This document shows, piece by piece, positions 9,535 to 18,798 of a stretch of 64,000 nt of DNA (the first letter of the stretch is position 1; each line of letters begins with the position of its first letter). The position numbers were made by a program, and so were the translations under genes. Origin of the DNA: Bacteroidales bacterium (GTDB taxonomy: Bacteria; Bacteroidota; Bacteroidia; Bacteroidales; UBA10428); assembly GCA_016928305.1 (NCBI GenBank), contig JAFGKY010000134.1, positions 1 through 64,000 on the forward strand, read 5' to 3'. Under the pieces are notes generated by a model that saw only the letters and a list, made by a program, of their open reading frames with translations, was not told the origin of the DNA and did no database searches.

Positions 9535-12500
9535 ATGAGCTTTTTTTCATTTCGATCAAATTACCCTATAGTTGTTGTTCCTGTCCTGATTGGACTCTCA
9601 ATTATTACCGATCAGTCTTTTGGCCAGGATCTTCTGCATATTAAATTCGAAAATATTTCCGTCCGTGATGGTTTGTCTCAATTTACGCCAAACTGCATCT
9701 TTCAGGATTCAAAAGGATTGTTATGGATAGGTACAGAGGACGGCCTGAATAAATACAACGGCTATGAGTTTGAAATTTATAAACCCGAAATCAATGACCC
9801 GGCGAGCATTAGTTTCGCCAAAGTGAAATGCATTGAAGAAGATCTGGATGGAAATCTTTGGATTGGTACTAATGGAGGGGGATTGAATAAATACGACCGC
9901 AATTACAATTCTTTTATACGTTTTAAGGCCAACGATCAGGATTCCGCTTCTATACCGGGTGATGTGGTGACAGCTGTAAAATGCATGAATAATGGCAGTA
10001 TATGGGTTGGTACCGATAAAGGACTAAGGATTATAAACAATAAAAACCATACATTTTTCTATCCGGGATTCCTTGAGAAAGAATCATTAAGGCTTCAGGA
10101 CGAGAAAATAGCAGTCATTCTGGCAGACGCTAACGGCATTATCTGGATCGGTGCAGAAACTGGTTTGTATAGTGTTGACACAGCACGCGGTTTTGTAGCG
10201 ACCTATATGCATGACCCTTTTAATGCAGCTTCTTTGCCTGCAGACAGAATTACCTGCCTATATAGCGACAGATACAATAACCTGTGGATTGGAACAGAAA
10301 GGGGTTTGGTTATTAAGAATTCCGGAACGGATATTTTTCAACGATCTCAGCCCGGAACAGCTTCATCCATCTATGAGATAAAAGACTTTCTTGAAGACAG
10401 AAAAGGTAATATCTGGATTGCAACATTTGGCGGAGGTATGGATATATTTACCCAGGAATCAGGAAAGATCATTTCACTTACCTTTGATTATAATAATCCA
10501 TACAGTGTTAGCCATAATGAAGTATCCTGTCTGTGCCTCGACCGCACCGGTATTATTTGGGCGGGAACCTATGGCTTGGATAAATACAATCCTAACCGCG
10601 AGAAATTTAAACTTTATGATTATATTCCAAATACAAAAGAAAATATATCGTTTAAAAGTATTTATTCCATTTATGAAGACCGGTATAAAGTATTATGGAT
10701 AGGCTCAAAAACAGAAGGTCTGCATGTATTTGATCGCGATAACAATGAGTATTACAGAATTAAACACGAGGAAATCAACAGTAACAGTCTTTCAGGCAAT
10801 ATGGTGCGGGTAATCAGGGAGAATCCTGATGGAGTTTTCTGGATCGGTACAGAAAATGGTGGCCTTAACAAAGTAATCCTGGATGATGCAAGAAGACCCA
10901 GACAATTTATTCATTACAAGCATGATCCGCTTGATTCCAATACGTTAACCAGTAATCTTGTTTATTCGTTATACTTTGATGCAGAAGACAATCTGTGGAT
11001 TGGAACAGATAACGGACTTAACCGCATGGAAATTGAGACAGGTATCATTAAACACTATCTTCCCGATTCAGCCAATCCGAACAGTCTGAGTAATACTACT
11101 GCCTATTATATTTATGGTGATGCTACCGGTACTATGTGGATAGCAACTGATTACGGTATTAACCAGTACAATCCTGAAACCGATGATTTTATTCACTATG
11201 TGCACGATGATAAAGATACCAATAGTCTGATCATAAATGAGATCCTTACAATATGCGAAGACAGGGAAGGGATGTTGTGGATCGGAACCTTTTCCGGAGG
11301 TCTGGACAGGTTTGATCGGAAAACAAAAAGGTTTACCCATTTCAATACCGTAAAAGAGTTGTCCAATGCCGTTATTTATGGCATTTTTGAAGATGTGAAA
11401 TCCAATCTTTGGATGAGCACAAACAACGGAATTATGCAGTTTAATCCTAAAACTAAGTTTCTCAAGCAATTTACCATAGACGACGGACTACAGAGTAATG
11501 AGTTTAACGGAGGTGCCTATTTTCGTAGTCCTGACGGTGAATTGTTCTTTGGCGGATATTTTGGTTTCAATACCTTTTTCCCTGAAAAAATCAAACTTGA
11601 TACGATTGCTCCTGCAATTATCTTAACTGACCTTCAGGTTAAAAATGTTTCGGTTCAACCGGGGAAAAAGTCTCCGATCAAAAAGCATATATCTGTCACC
11701 GATGAAATCATTCTCAATCACAACCAGAACAATTTTACGCTGTACTTTGCAGCCTTGCATTTTGCCAATCCACAACAAAACAAATATCGGTATCAGCTTG
11801 AAGGATTTGATAAAGGGTGGATTGATGCCGGAAACAAAAGATTTGTCTCCTTTACCAGCCTTCCCTATCGGAAATATAAATTAAGAATACAGGCTGCAAA
11901 TTGTGACGGAAAATGGAATGAAGAAGGTATATCGGTTAAGATCAGAATAAAACCTCCGTTAACCGGAACTGTTTGGTTCAGAATTTTAATGATTGGCCTG
12001 GTGGCCGGAGGTATAATTTATGCTCTACGTTACCGGATGAAACGTGAACAAAAACAGAAATCACTGTTGGAAGAACGTGTCAGGGAAAGCACTCATGAAC
12101 TTGAAATAGCAAGGGAGAAACTTGACAAGCAGAAAGAGGAAATTATCATACAGAAACAGGAGCTAAAACTCAGGGAGCGGGACCAGGAAGAACTCCTTTG
12201 GTTTAATCAGGGAATCAGCACTTTCTCTGAACTCATCAGCAAAAATAAAAGCGACATTAAAATGCTGAGTGAACAACTGATTATGAAATTAATAGAATAT
12301 GTTGAAGCTCAGCAAGGCGGGATCTTCCTGCTTAATGATGATGATGAAGACAATGTGTATCTTGAACTTGTTGGCCATCATGCTTTTAACATTGAAAAGC
12401 TTAATAACCGGTTCTTACCGGGAGAAGGATATGTCGGAACCTGTTTTGTCGACAAGGAATTCATTGAAATTGATGATCTCCCTGAAGGATATGCGGTCCT

Positions 12501-12936
12501 TCGGTCGGGACTGGGGGAAGAACAGCTCAAGCACCTGGTGCTGGCACCGTTAAAGGTGAACGAGATATCCGTTGGTGTCATGGAAATTGCTTCATTCAGG
12601 AAGATAAAGGGGTATAAGGTTGCTTTCATTGAAAAGCTAAGCGAGACTTTTGCTTCCGCAATCGCTACTGAGAAATCAAATATAAAATTAAAAAGGCTGA
12701 TTGAACAGACACGAAAACAGGCAGCAGAATTACAGGAGAGAGAGGAGGAGTTGCGGCAAAACCTTGAAGAAATGCAGGCAACTCAGGAGGAGTCCATCCG
12801 CCGGGAAGATGAGCTTATTAAATATGCTGAAGAGGCTGCCAGCCGGGAGGAGATCCTGAACCAAAAAATTGCAGAACTCGAAGCGAAGATAAAAAGCCTT
12901 ACCGAAAAGGGGAAAAGTAAGAAAAAAGAAGGCTAG
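9535..12936 (+). CDS. Two-component-type propeller sensor with GAF domain but no kinase
   Basis: This 1,133-residue protein begins with a signal peptide or anchor (residues 1-30). Next come about 14 reg_prop blades, each with an LWIGT-like core (for example residues 66-72), which fit two seven-bladed periplasmic propellers. A Y_Y_Y domain (about 700-810) follows, then one membrane helix (about 818-836) and a coiled coil. A GAF-like domain lies at about 890-1055, and a charged coiled coil ends the protein. Related Bacteroidota proteins usually continue into HisKA/HATPase and sometimes AraC domains, and I see none of the H, N or G boxes here. It probably senses an outside ligand and signals through the GAF/coiled-coil part to a separate partner. 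The architecture is clear; ligand and output are unknown. No polysaccharide-utilisation genes flank it. Confidence 0.85.
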   Translation: MSFFSFRSNYPIVVVPVLIGLSIITDQSFGQDLLHIKFENISVRDGLSQFTPNCIFQDSKGLLWIGTEDGLNKYNGYEFEIYKPEINDPASISFAKVKCIEEDLDGNLWIGTNGGGLNKYDRNYNSFIRFKANDQDSASIPGDVVTAVKCMNNGSIWVGTDKGLRIINNKNHTFFYPGFLEKESLRLQDEKIAVILADANGIIWIGAETGLYSVDTARGFVATYMHDPFNAASLPADRITCLYSDRYNNLWIGTERGLVIKNSGTDIFQRSQPGTASSIYEIKDFLEDRKGNIWIATFGGGMDIFTQESGKIISLTFDYNNPYSVSHNEVSCLCLDRTGIIWAGTYGLDKYNPNREKFKLYDYIPNTKENISFKSIYSIYEDRYKVLWIGSKTEGLHVFDRDNNEYYRIKHEEINSNSLSGNMVRVIRENPDGVFWIGTENGGLNKVILDDARRPRQFIHYKHDPLDSNTLTSNLVYSLYFDAEDNLWIGTDNGLNRMEIETGIIKHYLPDSANPNSLSNTTAYYIYGDATGTMWIATDYGINQYNPETDDFIHYVHDDKDTNSLIINEILTICEDREGMLWIGTFSGGLDRFDRKTKRFTHFNTVKELSNAVIYGIFEDVKSNLWMSTNNGIMQFNPKTKFLKQFTIDDGLQSNEFNGGAYFRSPDGELFFGGYFGFNTFFPEKIKLDTIAPAIILTDLQVKNVSVQPGKKSPIKKHISVTDEIILNHNQNNFTLYFAALHFANPQQNKYRYQLEGFDKGWIDAGNKRFVSFTSLPYRKYKLRIQAANCDGKWNEEGISVKIRIKPPLTGTVWFRILMIGLVAGGIIYALRYRMKREQKQKSLLEERVRESTHELEIAREKLDKQKEEIIIQKQELKLRERDQEELLWFNQGISTFSELISKNKSDIKMLSEQLIMKLIEYVEAQQGGIFLLNDDDEDNVYLELVGHHAFNIEKLNNRFLPGEGYVGTCFVDKEFIEIDDLPEGYAVLRSGLGEEQLKHLVLAPLKVNEISVGVMEIASFRKIKGYKVAFIEKLSETFASAIATEKSNIKLKRLIEQTRKQAAELQEREEELRQNLEEMQATQEESIRREDELIKYAEEAASREEILNQKIAELEAKIKSLTEKGKSKKKEG

Positions 12937-13240
12937 TGGTCGTTACATGGTAAGCGATGACCAGTAGCTGGTACAAAAAAAGTACAGTTTGGATATTGTA
13001 TGGGGATTTGCGGGCGTTAGCCAGGAATTATTGAGTTTTGAAATAATAAAATGCAAAATACTCTATTTCTGTATCATCGGGTATCCATAATCCGTTATCT
13101 GCTATCAACATTTGTCACGGCAACCTTAACCTTAATCATTCACTTATAGCTATTGTCCATTTTTATACTTTGCGTATTTTTTACGTTAAGTTTGAATTTA
13201 AAGGAATTTGTTTCTATATTTGATTGAACATGTAAATAGA
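12937..13240. other. Intergenic region upstream of the xylose unit
   Basis: These 304 bases hold no gene. A short weak hairpin (TGGTC...GACCA, about 12936-12963) lacks a U-tract. Two perfect TAnnTTTG boxes lie near the right end (13187-13194 TAAGTTTG and 13215-13222 TATATTTG). I searched for a long AT-rich palindrome that could be an operator for the NUDIX regulator and found no convincing one. Confidence 0.5.
13215..13222 (+). promoter_or_regulatory. Candidate -7 box (TATATTTG) for the xylose regulator/operon
   Basis: TATATTTG lies 19 nt before the ATG at 13241, and a second match (TAAGTTTG, 13187-13194) lies 28 nt further upstream. Either could drive the regulator and, by read-through, xylB and xylA. 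Its position argues against the upstream TTG at 13208 as translation start. Confidence 0.5.
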
Positions 13241-13975
13241 ATGACAGCTAATCTTAATCCATGTTTATCGGTTGACTGTGTTGTTTTTGGTTTTGACGGA
13301 AACGAACTGAAAGTGCTGTTGATAAATCGTGATCCATCAACCGGATGTGAGCAATCAGGAAAACTTAAGCTGCCGGGGGACCTCATCATACGGAGTGAAA
13401 TGCTTACCATTGCAGCCCAAAGGATACTAAGCGAATTCACCGGACTTCATGACATATACCTCAAGCAGTTCGGTATCTTTGACGATCCTCAACGGTTAAA
13501 TTCCAGGAATGACCTTGAGTGGCTCGAAAACAGGTCGGATTTGAAGATCGAACGGGTTGTTACCGTTGCCTATTATTCCCTTGTAAAAATCGACAAAAGC
13601 GTTCAAACCGATCTATCCATTGCCTATAATGCATGCTGGTATTCCTGTTCATCGATCCCTCTTCTGATATTTGACCATAACAATATCATTGATAAAGGTC
13701 TGGACGCTTTGCGAAGGGAATTACTTACTGAGCCATTGTGTTTTGAATTATTACCTGAAAAATTCACGCTCAATCAGTTGCAGCGTCTTTATGAAACCAT
13801 TCTCGGATGTGAACTGGATAACCGGAATTTTCGAAAGAAAATTCAACGGCTTCCCTATATTGTTCCTTTGTATGAGAGACAAAACGGTGTTAATCATAAA
13901 CCGGCACAATTGCATGTTTTTGACAACAATAAATATGCCTCTTTAAAGAAAGATCATACGGTTTTTATCTTGTAA
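13241..13975 (+). CDS. NUDIX-domain transcriptional regulator of the NrtR/AraR type (xylose regulator)
   Basis: The 244-residue product has an N-terminal NUDIX fold (about residues 10-140) and a C-terminal winged helix (about 160-230, with the conserved LNQLQRLYE..LG stretch and a helix ending in FRKKIQRL). The NUDIX box is degenerate: the canonical REUXEE catalytic core is replaced around LPGD...RILSEFTGL. This fits a ligand-sensing rather than hydrolytic role. In Bacteroidota, NrtR-family proteins regulate arabinose and xylose genes. Here the gene lies 27 bp upstream of xylulokinase on the same strand, so it is inferred to sense a xylose-pathway sugar and control this unit. I chose ATG 13241 over the TTG at 13208 because of the promoter and because family homology starts there. 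Confidence 0.8.
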   Translation: MTANLNPCLSVDCVVFGFDGNELKVLLINRDPSTGCEQSGKLKLPGDLIIRSEMLTIAAQRILSEFTGLHDIYLKQFGIFDDPQRLNSRNDLEWLENRSDLKIERVVTVAYYSLVKIDKSVQTDLSIAYNACWYSCSSIPLLIFDHNNIIDKGLDALRRELLTEPLCFELLPEKFTLNQLQRLYETILGCELDNRNFRKKIQRLPYIVPLYERQNGVNHKPAQLHVFDNNKYASLKKDHTVFIL

Positions 13976-14002
13976 TTAAGCAGGAATTTAAATAATAGCA
14001 TT

Positions 14003-15496
14003 ATGTATCTATTGGGATTTGATGTTGGAAGTTCCTCGGTCAAGGCAAGTCTGCTGGATGCCGCATCCGGAAAATGCATCGCTTCAGCCCATCAGCCGAA
14101 ACAGGAAATGTCTATGATAGCTGTAAGGCCCGGTTGGGCCGAACAGGATCCGGAAAGCTGGTGGAAATACCTTAAAATGGCTTTATCCGATGTTCTGAAT
14201 CAGGCCGGCATTGACAGGAACGAGATCAAGAGCATTGGTATATCATATCAGATGCACGGTCTGGTTATTGTTGATCAAAATGGCAACGTATTGCGACCAT
14301 CAATAATCTGGTGCGACAGCCGGTCGGTAGATATCGGGAACGCTGCTTTTACGCATATGGGTGCTGAAAAATGCCTTTCATCCCTGTTGAATTCTCCCGG
14401 TAATTTTACAGCATCAAAACTGAAATGGGTTCAGCAAAATGAACCGGATATTTATAACAAGGCTTTCAAGATAATGCTGCCGGGTGATTATATTGCTTCA
14501 AGAATGACCGGAGAAATAAAGACTACCATATCGGGTCTTTCGGAGGGGATTTTTTGGGATTTTCAAAATAACAGGTTATCTGAAATGATCCTCAGTGAGT
14601 ATGATATTGACCCAAAACTGATCCCTGATATTATTCCTGCGTTCGCTGTTCAGGGTGTGATCTCACAACAGGCAGCAAATGAACTCGGGTTGAAATCGGG
14701 TACACCGGTTTCATATCGTGCCGGTGACCAGCCAAACAATGCCTTTTCACTGAATGTGTTGAATCCGGGTGAAATTGCTGCTACTGCAGGCACTTCCGGT
14801 GTCGTATACGGAGTCAGTGATATCATTAAGTACGATCCGCGCTCACGGGTTAATACTTTTGCCCATGTTAACCATACGACCGGCATTACCCGCCTGGGTA
14901 TTTTATTATGTGTTAACGGAACCGGAATCCTGAATTCCTGGTTGAAGAAAAACATAGCCGGAACGATGGAATACAGTGATATGAATAAACTGGCATCACA
15001 GGTTCCCATTGGCGCTGAAGGACTTGTAATTTTACCCTTTGGTAACGGAGCAGAACGTATGCTGGGTAATAAGGATTTGGGTTGCAGGATAACCGGACTT
15101 AATTTCAATATGCATAACAAAGCCCATGTATACAGGGCGGCACAGGAAGGAATTGTATTTTCGTTAAACTATGGAATTGAGATCATGGAATCGATCGGTA
15201 TTGAACCTTCTGTTATCCGTGCAGGTAATGCCAACATGTTCCTGAGCCCTGTTTTCAAAGACACACTGGCATCTGCAACCGGTGCTATCATTGAATTATA
15301 TGATACCGATGGTTCTCAGGGCGCTGCATTGGCTTCCGGTGTCGGGGCAGGCATTTACAAATCATTTGAAGACGCATTTCAACACCTTCGTAAACTGGAA
15401 ACCGTTTATCCGGATACGGCTACGAAAAATGCCGTTAAGGATGCTTATGGCCGTTGGCGCGATCAATTGGAAAGTATTCTGAAGGAAGAAAAGTAA
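14003..15496 (+). CDS. xylB: Xylulokinase
   Basis: The product phosphorylates D-xylulose to xylulose 5-phosphate, the entry to the pentose phosphate pathway. It is a FGGY-family kinase of typical length (497 residues). Visible motifs are the N-terminal phosphate loop DVGSSSVKASLLD (about 6-18), the substrate region SYQMHGLVIVD (about 78-88) and the ATP-site segment GTSGVVYGV in the C-terminal half. The regulator lies 27 bp upstream and xylose isomerase starts 56 bp downstream, which gives the order regulator-xylB-xylA-transporter. Genomic context separates it confidently from other FGGY kinases such as glycerol or gluconate kinase. Confidence 0.93.
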   Translation: MYLLGFDVGSSSVKASLLDAASGKCIASAHQPKQEMSMIAVRPGWAEQDPESWWKYLKMALSDVLNQAGIDRNEIKSIGISYQMHGLVIVDQNGNVLRPSIIWCDSRSVDIGNAAFTHMGAEKCLSSLLNSPGNFTASKLKWVQQNEPDIYNKAFKIMLPGDYIASRMTGEIKTTISGLSEGIFWDFQNNRLSEMILSEYDIDPKLIPDIIPAFAVQGVISQQAANELGLKSGTPVSYRAGDQPNNAFSLNVLNPGEIAATAGTSGVVYGVSDIIKYDPRSRVNTFAHVNHTTGITRLGILLCVNGTGILNSWLKKNIAGTMEYSDMNKLASQVPIGAEGLVILPFGNGAERMLGNKDLGCRITGLNFNMHNKAHVYRAAQEGIVFSLNYGIEIMESIGIEPSVIRAGNANMFLSPVFKDTLASATGAIIELYDTDGSQGAALASGVGAGIYKSFEDAFQHLRKLETVYPDTATKNAVKDAYGRWRDQLESILKEEK

Positions 15497-15552
15497 GCGA
15501 TAATTATCCGATTATAAAACAATATTAACAATTAACAATTAATAAAACAACC

Positions 15553-16881
15553 ATGAACATTGTAACTGGCAGTAAGGAGTATTTCCCGGGAATAGGGAAA
15601 ATCAAGTATGAAGGGCGTGATTCAAAAAATCCGCTGGCCTTTAAATTCTATGATGAGTCGCAGGTAATAGCCGGAAAGTCAATGAAAGATCATTTTCGGT
15701 TTGCTATGGCATACTGGCATACGTTGTGCGGAACCGGAGGAGATCCATTTGGCTCTGGCACAAAAGATTTTCCGTGGGACGGAGACAAAGATGCATTAAC
15801 GGCCGGGAAAAATAAAATGGATGCAGCTTTTGAATTCATGACAAAAATCGGCTTGAATTTTTATTGCTTTCATGATTATGACCTGGTTAAGGAGGCCGAT
15901 ACCATTGCTGAATCCGAAAAGAGGCTTCAGGCTATGGTAGACTATGCAAAGGAAAAACAAAAAACGTCGGGCGTAAAACTTTTATGGGGTACAGCTAACC
16001 TGTTCTCAAATCCACGTTTCATGAATGGTGCGGCCACAAATCCTGACTTTAATGTTATTCCATGGGCAGCCACACAGGTAAAAAATGCTGTTGACGCTAC
16101 CATTGCGCTGAATGGCGAAAACTATGTATTCTGGGGAGGCCGCGAAGGATATATGTCATTACTCAATACCAACACCAAAAGGGAACTGGAACATATGGCG
16201 ATGTTTCTGACCAAAGCCCGTGACTATGCACGCAAACAGGGGTGGAAAGGGACTTTCCTTATCGAACCCAAACCCATGGAACCCTCCAAGCATCAATATG
16301 ATTTTGATGCACAAACCGTTATCGGTTTCCTTCGCTATTATGGACTGGATAAGGATTTCAAATTGAACATTGAAGTAAATCACGCAACGTTGGCAGGTCA
16401 CACCTTTGAGCACGATCTCCAGATGGCTGCGGATGCCGGATTGCTTGGCAGCATCGATGCAAACCGCGGTGATTACCAGAATGGTTGGGATACAGATCAA
16501 TTCCCTGTTAATATTTATGAATTAACAGAAGCAATGCTGATTATTCTTCAGGCAGGTGGCTTTACCACCGGAGGTGTGAACTTTGATGCCAAAACACGTC
16601 GGAACTCAACCGACCTTGAGGATATATTCATAGCTCATATCGGCGGTATGGATGCATTTGCCAGAGCACTGGTGGTGGCAAACAACGTACTGACCCATTC
16701 CGATTACCTGAAACTCAGGAAGGAACGGTATGCAACCTTCGATAATGGTGATGGAAAGGCTTTCGAAGAGGGGAAACTATCGCTTGAGGATCTGCGTAAC
16801 CTGGCCGTGAAGAATGGAGAACCCAAACAAATAAGCGGTAAACAGGAACTTTATGAAACATTAATCAATCAATATATTTAA
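15553..16881 (+). CDS. xylA: Xylose isomerase
   Basis: The enzyme converts D-xylose to D-xylulose in the cytoplasm using two divalent metal ions. The 442 residues are typical of the longer class II isomerases. Recognisable catalytic and metal-binding segments are FCFHDYD-like (about 100-107, seen as [10 protein letters not shown]), GGREGY (about 195-200), the [13 protein letters not shown] stretch (about 238-250), the [13 protein letters not shown] stretch (about 277-289) and DANRGD (about 304-309). The gene follows xylB with a 56-bp gap and is followed by a strong terminator at 17048-17094, so regulator-xylB-xylA is probably one transcript. Confidence 0.96.
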   Translation: MNIVTGSKEYFPGIGKIKYEGRDSKNPLAFKFYDESQVIAGKSMKDHFRFAMAYWHTLCGTGGDPFGSGTKDFPWDGDKDALTAGKNKMDAAFEFMTKIGLNFYCFHDYDLVKEADTIAESEKRLQAMVDYAKEKQKTSGVKLLWGTANLFSNPRFMNGAATNPDFNVIPWAATQVKNAVDATIALNGENYVFWGGREGYMSLLNTNTKRELEHMAMFLTKARDYARKQGWKGTFLIEPKPMEPSKHQYDFDAQTVIGFLRYYGLDKDFKLNIEVNHATLAGHTFEHDLQMAADAGLLGSIDANRGDYQNGWDTDQFPVNIYELTEAMLIILQAGGFTTGGVNFDAKTRRNSTDLEDIFIAHIGGMDAFARALVVANNVLTHSDYLKLRKERYATFDNGDGKAFEEGKLSLEDLRNLAVKNGEPKQISGKQELYETLINQYI

Positions 16882-16934
16882 TTCAATGTCGTTTTGTTAA
16901 GCATCTTCATATTACTTTCACATCCTGATTTTTG

Positions 16935-16977
16935 TTCGACTCCGCTCAGAGTGACGGTCAGGCTGAGCGAAGTCGAA
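16935..16977. repeat. REP-like palindrome
   Basis: TTCGACTCCGCTCAG (16935-16949) pairs with CTGAGCGAAGTCGAA (16963-16977) at 14 of 15 positions around a 13-base loop. The TCGACT.CGCTCAG...CTGAGCG.AGTCGA form resembles repetitive extragenic palindromes. No transposase gene is nearby in this window. Confidence 0.6.
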
Positions 16978-17047
16978 GCTTACTTTCCTTAACTAAACGA
17001 TATTGATATTTAATTTAGAAAAATTCGCCAGATATACAGATACAACG

Positions 17048-17094
17048 AAAGGTTCAGCGGCTTTTTGAAACGATAAAGCCCTGAACCTTTTTTT
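17048..17094 (+). terminator. Intrinsic terminator after xylA
   Basis: AAAGGTTCAG (17048-17057) pairs with CTGAACCTTT (17081-17090), with an additional GGCTTT/AAAGCC inner stem, and a run of T follows. It lies 166 nt after the xylA stop. Confidence 0.8.
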
Positions 17095-17194
17095 GAGTAC
17101 GGTGTTCTGAACGATATCAAGAACTATTTCAGAAATATTCCCGCATGATTCAAGAATTGTTGTACTTTAGAAAACAATATTTAATACTTATTAT

Positions 17195-18586
17195 ATGCGT
17201 CAAAATAATCGGAAACAAAACAAAACATTGGTCATTATCATCACAGCAGTGGCAGCTACCGGTGGGCTTCTGTTCGGATTTGATACAGGTGTTATCTCCG
17301 GTGCAAAACCTTTTTTCAGGGATTTCTGGTCTCTTACGGATAAGCAGATCGAATGGATCACAACGGCAGGATTATTTGGTGCAATCTTCGGAGCCGCTTT
17401 CAGCGGCAGGATAACCGATATCCTTGGCCGCAAAATTGTGATCATAGCCTCGGCTGTCATTTTTGCCATTGGGGCTTTGTGGACAGGCTGGGCTGGTTCA
17501 CCTTCAAGCTTATTCGTTGGCCGGCTTTTTATCGGTATTGCCATAGGTATTTCTTCTTATTCAGTCCCCATGTATATTGCTGAAATTGCTCCCACAAAAC
17601 AACGAGGGGCACTGGTATCGGCATTTCAACTATTGATTACCATCGGTATTTTTGTATCATACCTGAGCGATCTTGCTTTTGCCGAAGAAAGCAATCTTGA
17701 ATCCTGGAGGCCTATGTTCCTCATCGGTGTTGTCCCTGCCATGATATTGTTGATTGGCATGTTTTTTTTGCCTGAAACCCCAAGGTTTCTGATAGGTAAA
17801 GGAAATGAGGCAAAGGGAAGAAAAATTCTTGAACGGCTGGAAGATCCTGATCTTGTTGAGGAATCTATTAATAAAATGAAAGAAGAAATTGCACTGGCCA
17901 GCCAAAGTGCCCATTCATGGAGAGAAATCTTGCAGCCCTGGCTGAGAACAGCTTTGTTCATTGGTGTCGGCATCATGTTTATTCAACAATTCATAGGGAT
18001 CAACACGGTAATTTATTACTGTCCCGAAATATTTGAAAACGCAGGATTTGAAAGCAAGGTTGCACAGATAGCTGCCTCGGTAAGCGTGGGAGTAGTAAAT
18101 GTATTGTTTACTGTGATCTCCATGATGATCATTGATAAAATCGGAAGACGTAAATTGTATTTTCTGGGTGTAACCGGTAATGTTATCGCACTTATTGCCC
18201 TGGCGATAAGCTTTGCTTTTCGCGATTCACTGGGATCTTCCATGAAATGGGTTACCGTGAGCCTGGTTTTGTTATACATCGTTTTCTTCGCAATAAGCCT
18301 CGGTCCGCTCGGTTGGCTTATTATTTCAGAAATATACCCACTGAAAGTCCGGGGTGTTGGAATGAGCATCGGCGCTTTGTCTAATTGGGGATTTAACGCG
18401 GTCGTTACCTTTACCTTCCTTACCTTCCTCAGGATTTTATCACCAACAGGTGCTTTTCTGGTATATGCCGGGGTGGGAGTACTGGGTTTGATATGGGGGT
18501 ATTATTTTATTCCCGAAACAAAAGGTCATACCCTTGAACATATCGAAGAACATTGGCGTCAGGGTAAAAAACCGAAGGAATTGTAA
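17195..18586 (+). CDS. xylE: MFS sugar:proton symporter, probably D-xylose transporter
   Basis: The 463-residue inner-membrane protein has twelve predicted hydrophobic helices. It carries the sugar-porter signatures GFDTGVISGA (about 25-34), GRLFIGIAIG (about 109-118), the YIAEIAPTKQRG segment (about 128-139), PETPRF (about 193-198), the central QQFIGINTVIYY motif (about 268-279) and PETKG near the C-terminus. These define the XylE/AraE/GalP group that imports pentoses or hexoses with protons. Its place directly behind xylA, on the same strand, makes D-xylose the likely substrate. It probably has its own promoter because a terminator separates it from xylA. The substrate is inferred from context. 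Confidence 0.88.
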   Translation: MRQNNRKQNKTLVIIITAVAATGGLLFGFDTGVISGAKPFFRDFWSLTDKQIEWITTAGLFGAIFGAAFSGRITDILGRKIVIIASAVIFAIGALWTGWAGSPSSLFVGRLFIGIAIGISSYSVPMYIAEIAPTKQRGALVSAFQLLITIGIFVSYLSDLAFAEESNLESWRPMFLIGVVPAMILLIGMFFLPETPRFLIGKGNEAKGRKILERLEDPDLVEESINKMKEEIALASQSAHSWREILQPWLRTALFIGVGIMFIQQFIGINTVIYYCPEIFENAGFESKVAQIAASVSVGVVNVLFTVISMMIIDKIGRRKLYFLGVTGNVIALIALAISFAFRDSLGSSMKWVTVSLVLLYIVFFAISLGPLGWLIISEIYPLKVRGVGMSIGALSNWGFNAVVTFTFLTFLRILSPTGAFLVYAGVGVLGLIWGYYFIPETKGHTLEHIEEHWRQGKKPKEL

Positions 18587-18598
18587 ATTTATTAATAT

Positions 18599-18795
18599 GT
18601 CCACAGTCGACAGTCCACAGTCGACAGACAATGTCCACAGTCGACAGTCCACAGTCGATAGACAATGTCCACAGTCGACAGTGAACAGAAAATCGTGAAC
18701 CGTTAACTGTGAACTATTGAACATTTTTTGTAGACCGCCGGCCGTGAACTCTTGAATGTTTTCCGTGGACCGTTGACTGTTGACCGTGGACTGTT
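18599..18795. repeat. Heptanucleotide tandem array GTNNACN, inverted halves
   Basis: The left half is made of 7-base units GTCCACA and GTCGACA, with two GACAAT interruptions, and drifts into GTGAACA/GTGAACC/GTTAACT. The right half (about 18764-18795) has GTGGACC, GTTGACT and GTTGACC, the reverse complement of the left type. The array fills the space between two convergent genes and abuts the HlyD stop codon, so its RNA could fold into a long imperfect hairpin. Confidence 0.8.
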
Positions 18796-18798
18796 TTT

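Larger units (their letters stand above)
16882..17194. other. Intergenic region xylA to xylose transporter
   Basis: These 313 bases hold a REP-like hairpin (16935-16977) and an intrinsic terminator (17048-17094). Just before the transporter lies a near-match to the -7 box (TACTTTAG, 17163-17170). No gene is seen. Confidence 0.55.

Noticed and set aside
12936-12963. TGGTC...GACCA hairpin after the sensor gene as terminator
   Set aside because: Short imperfect stem without T-tract.
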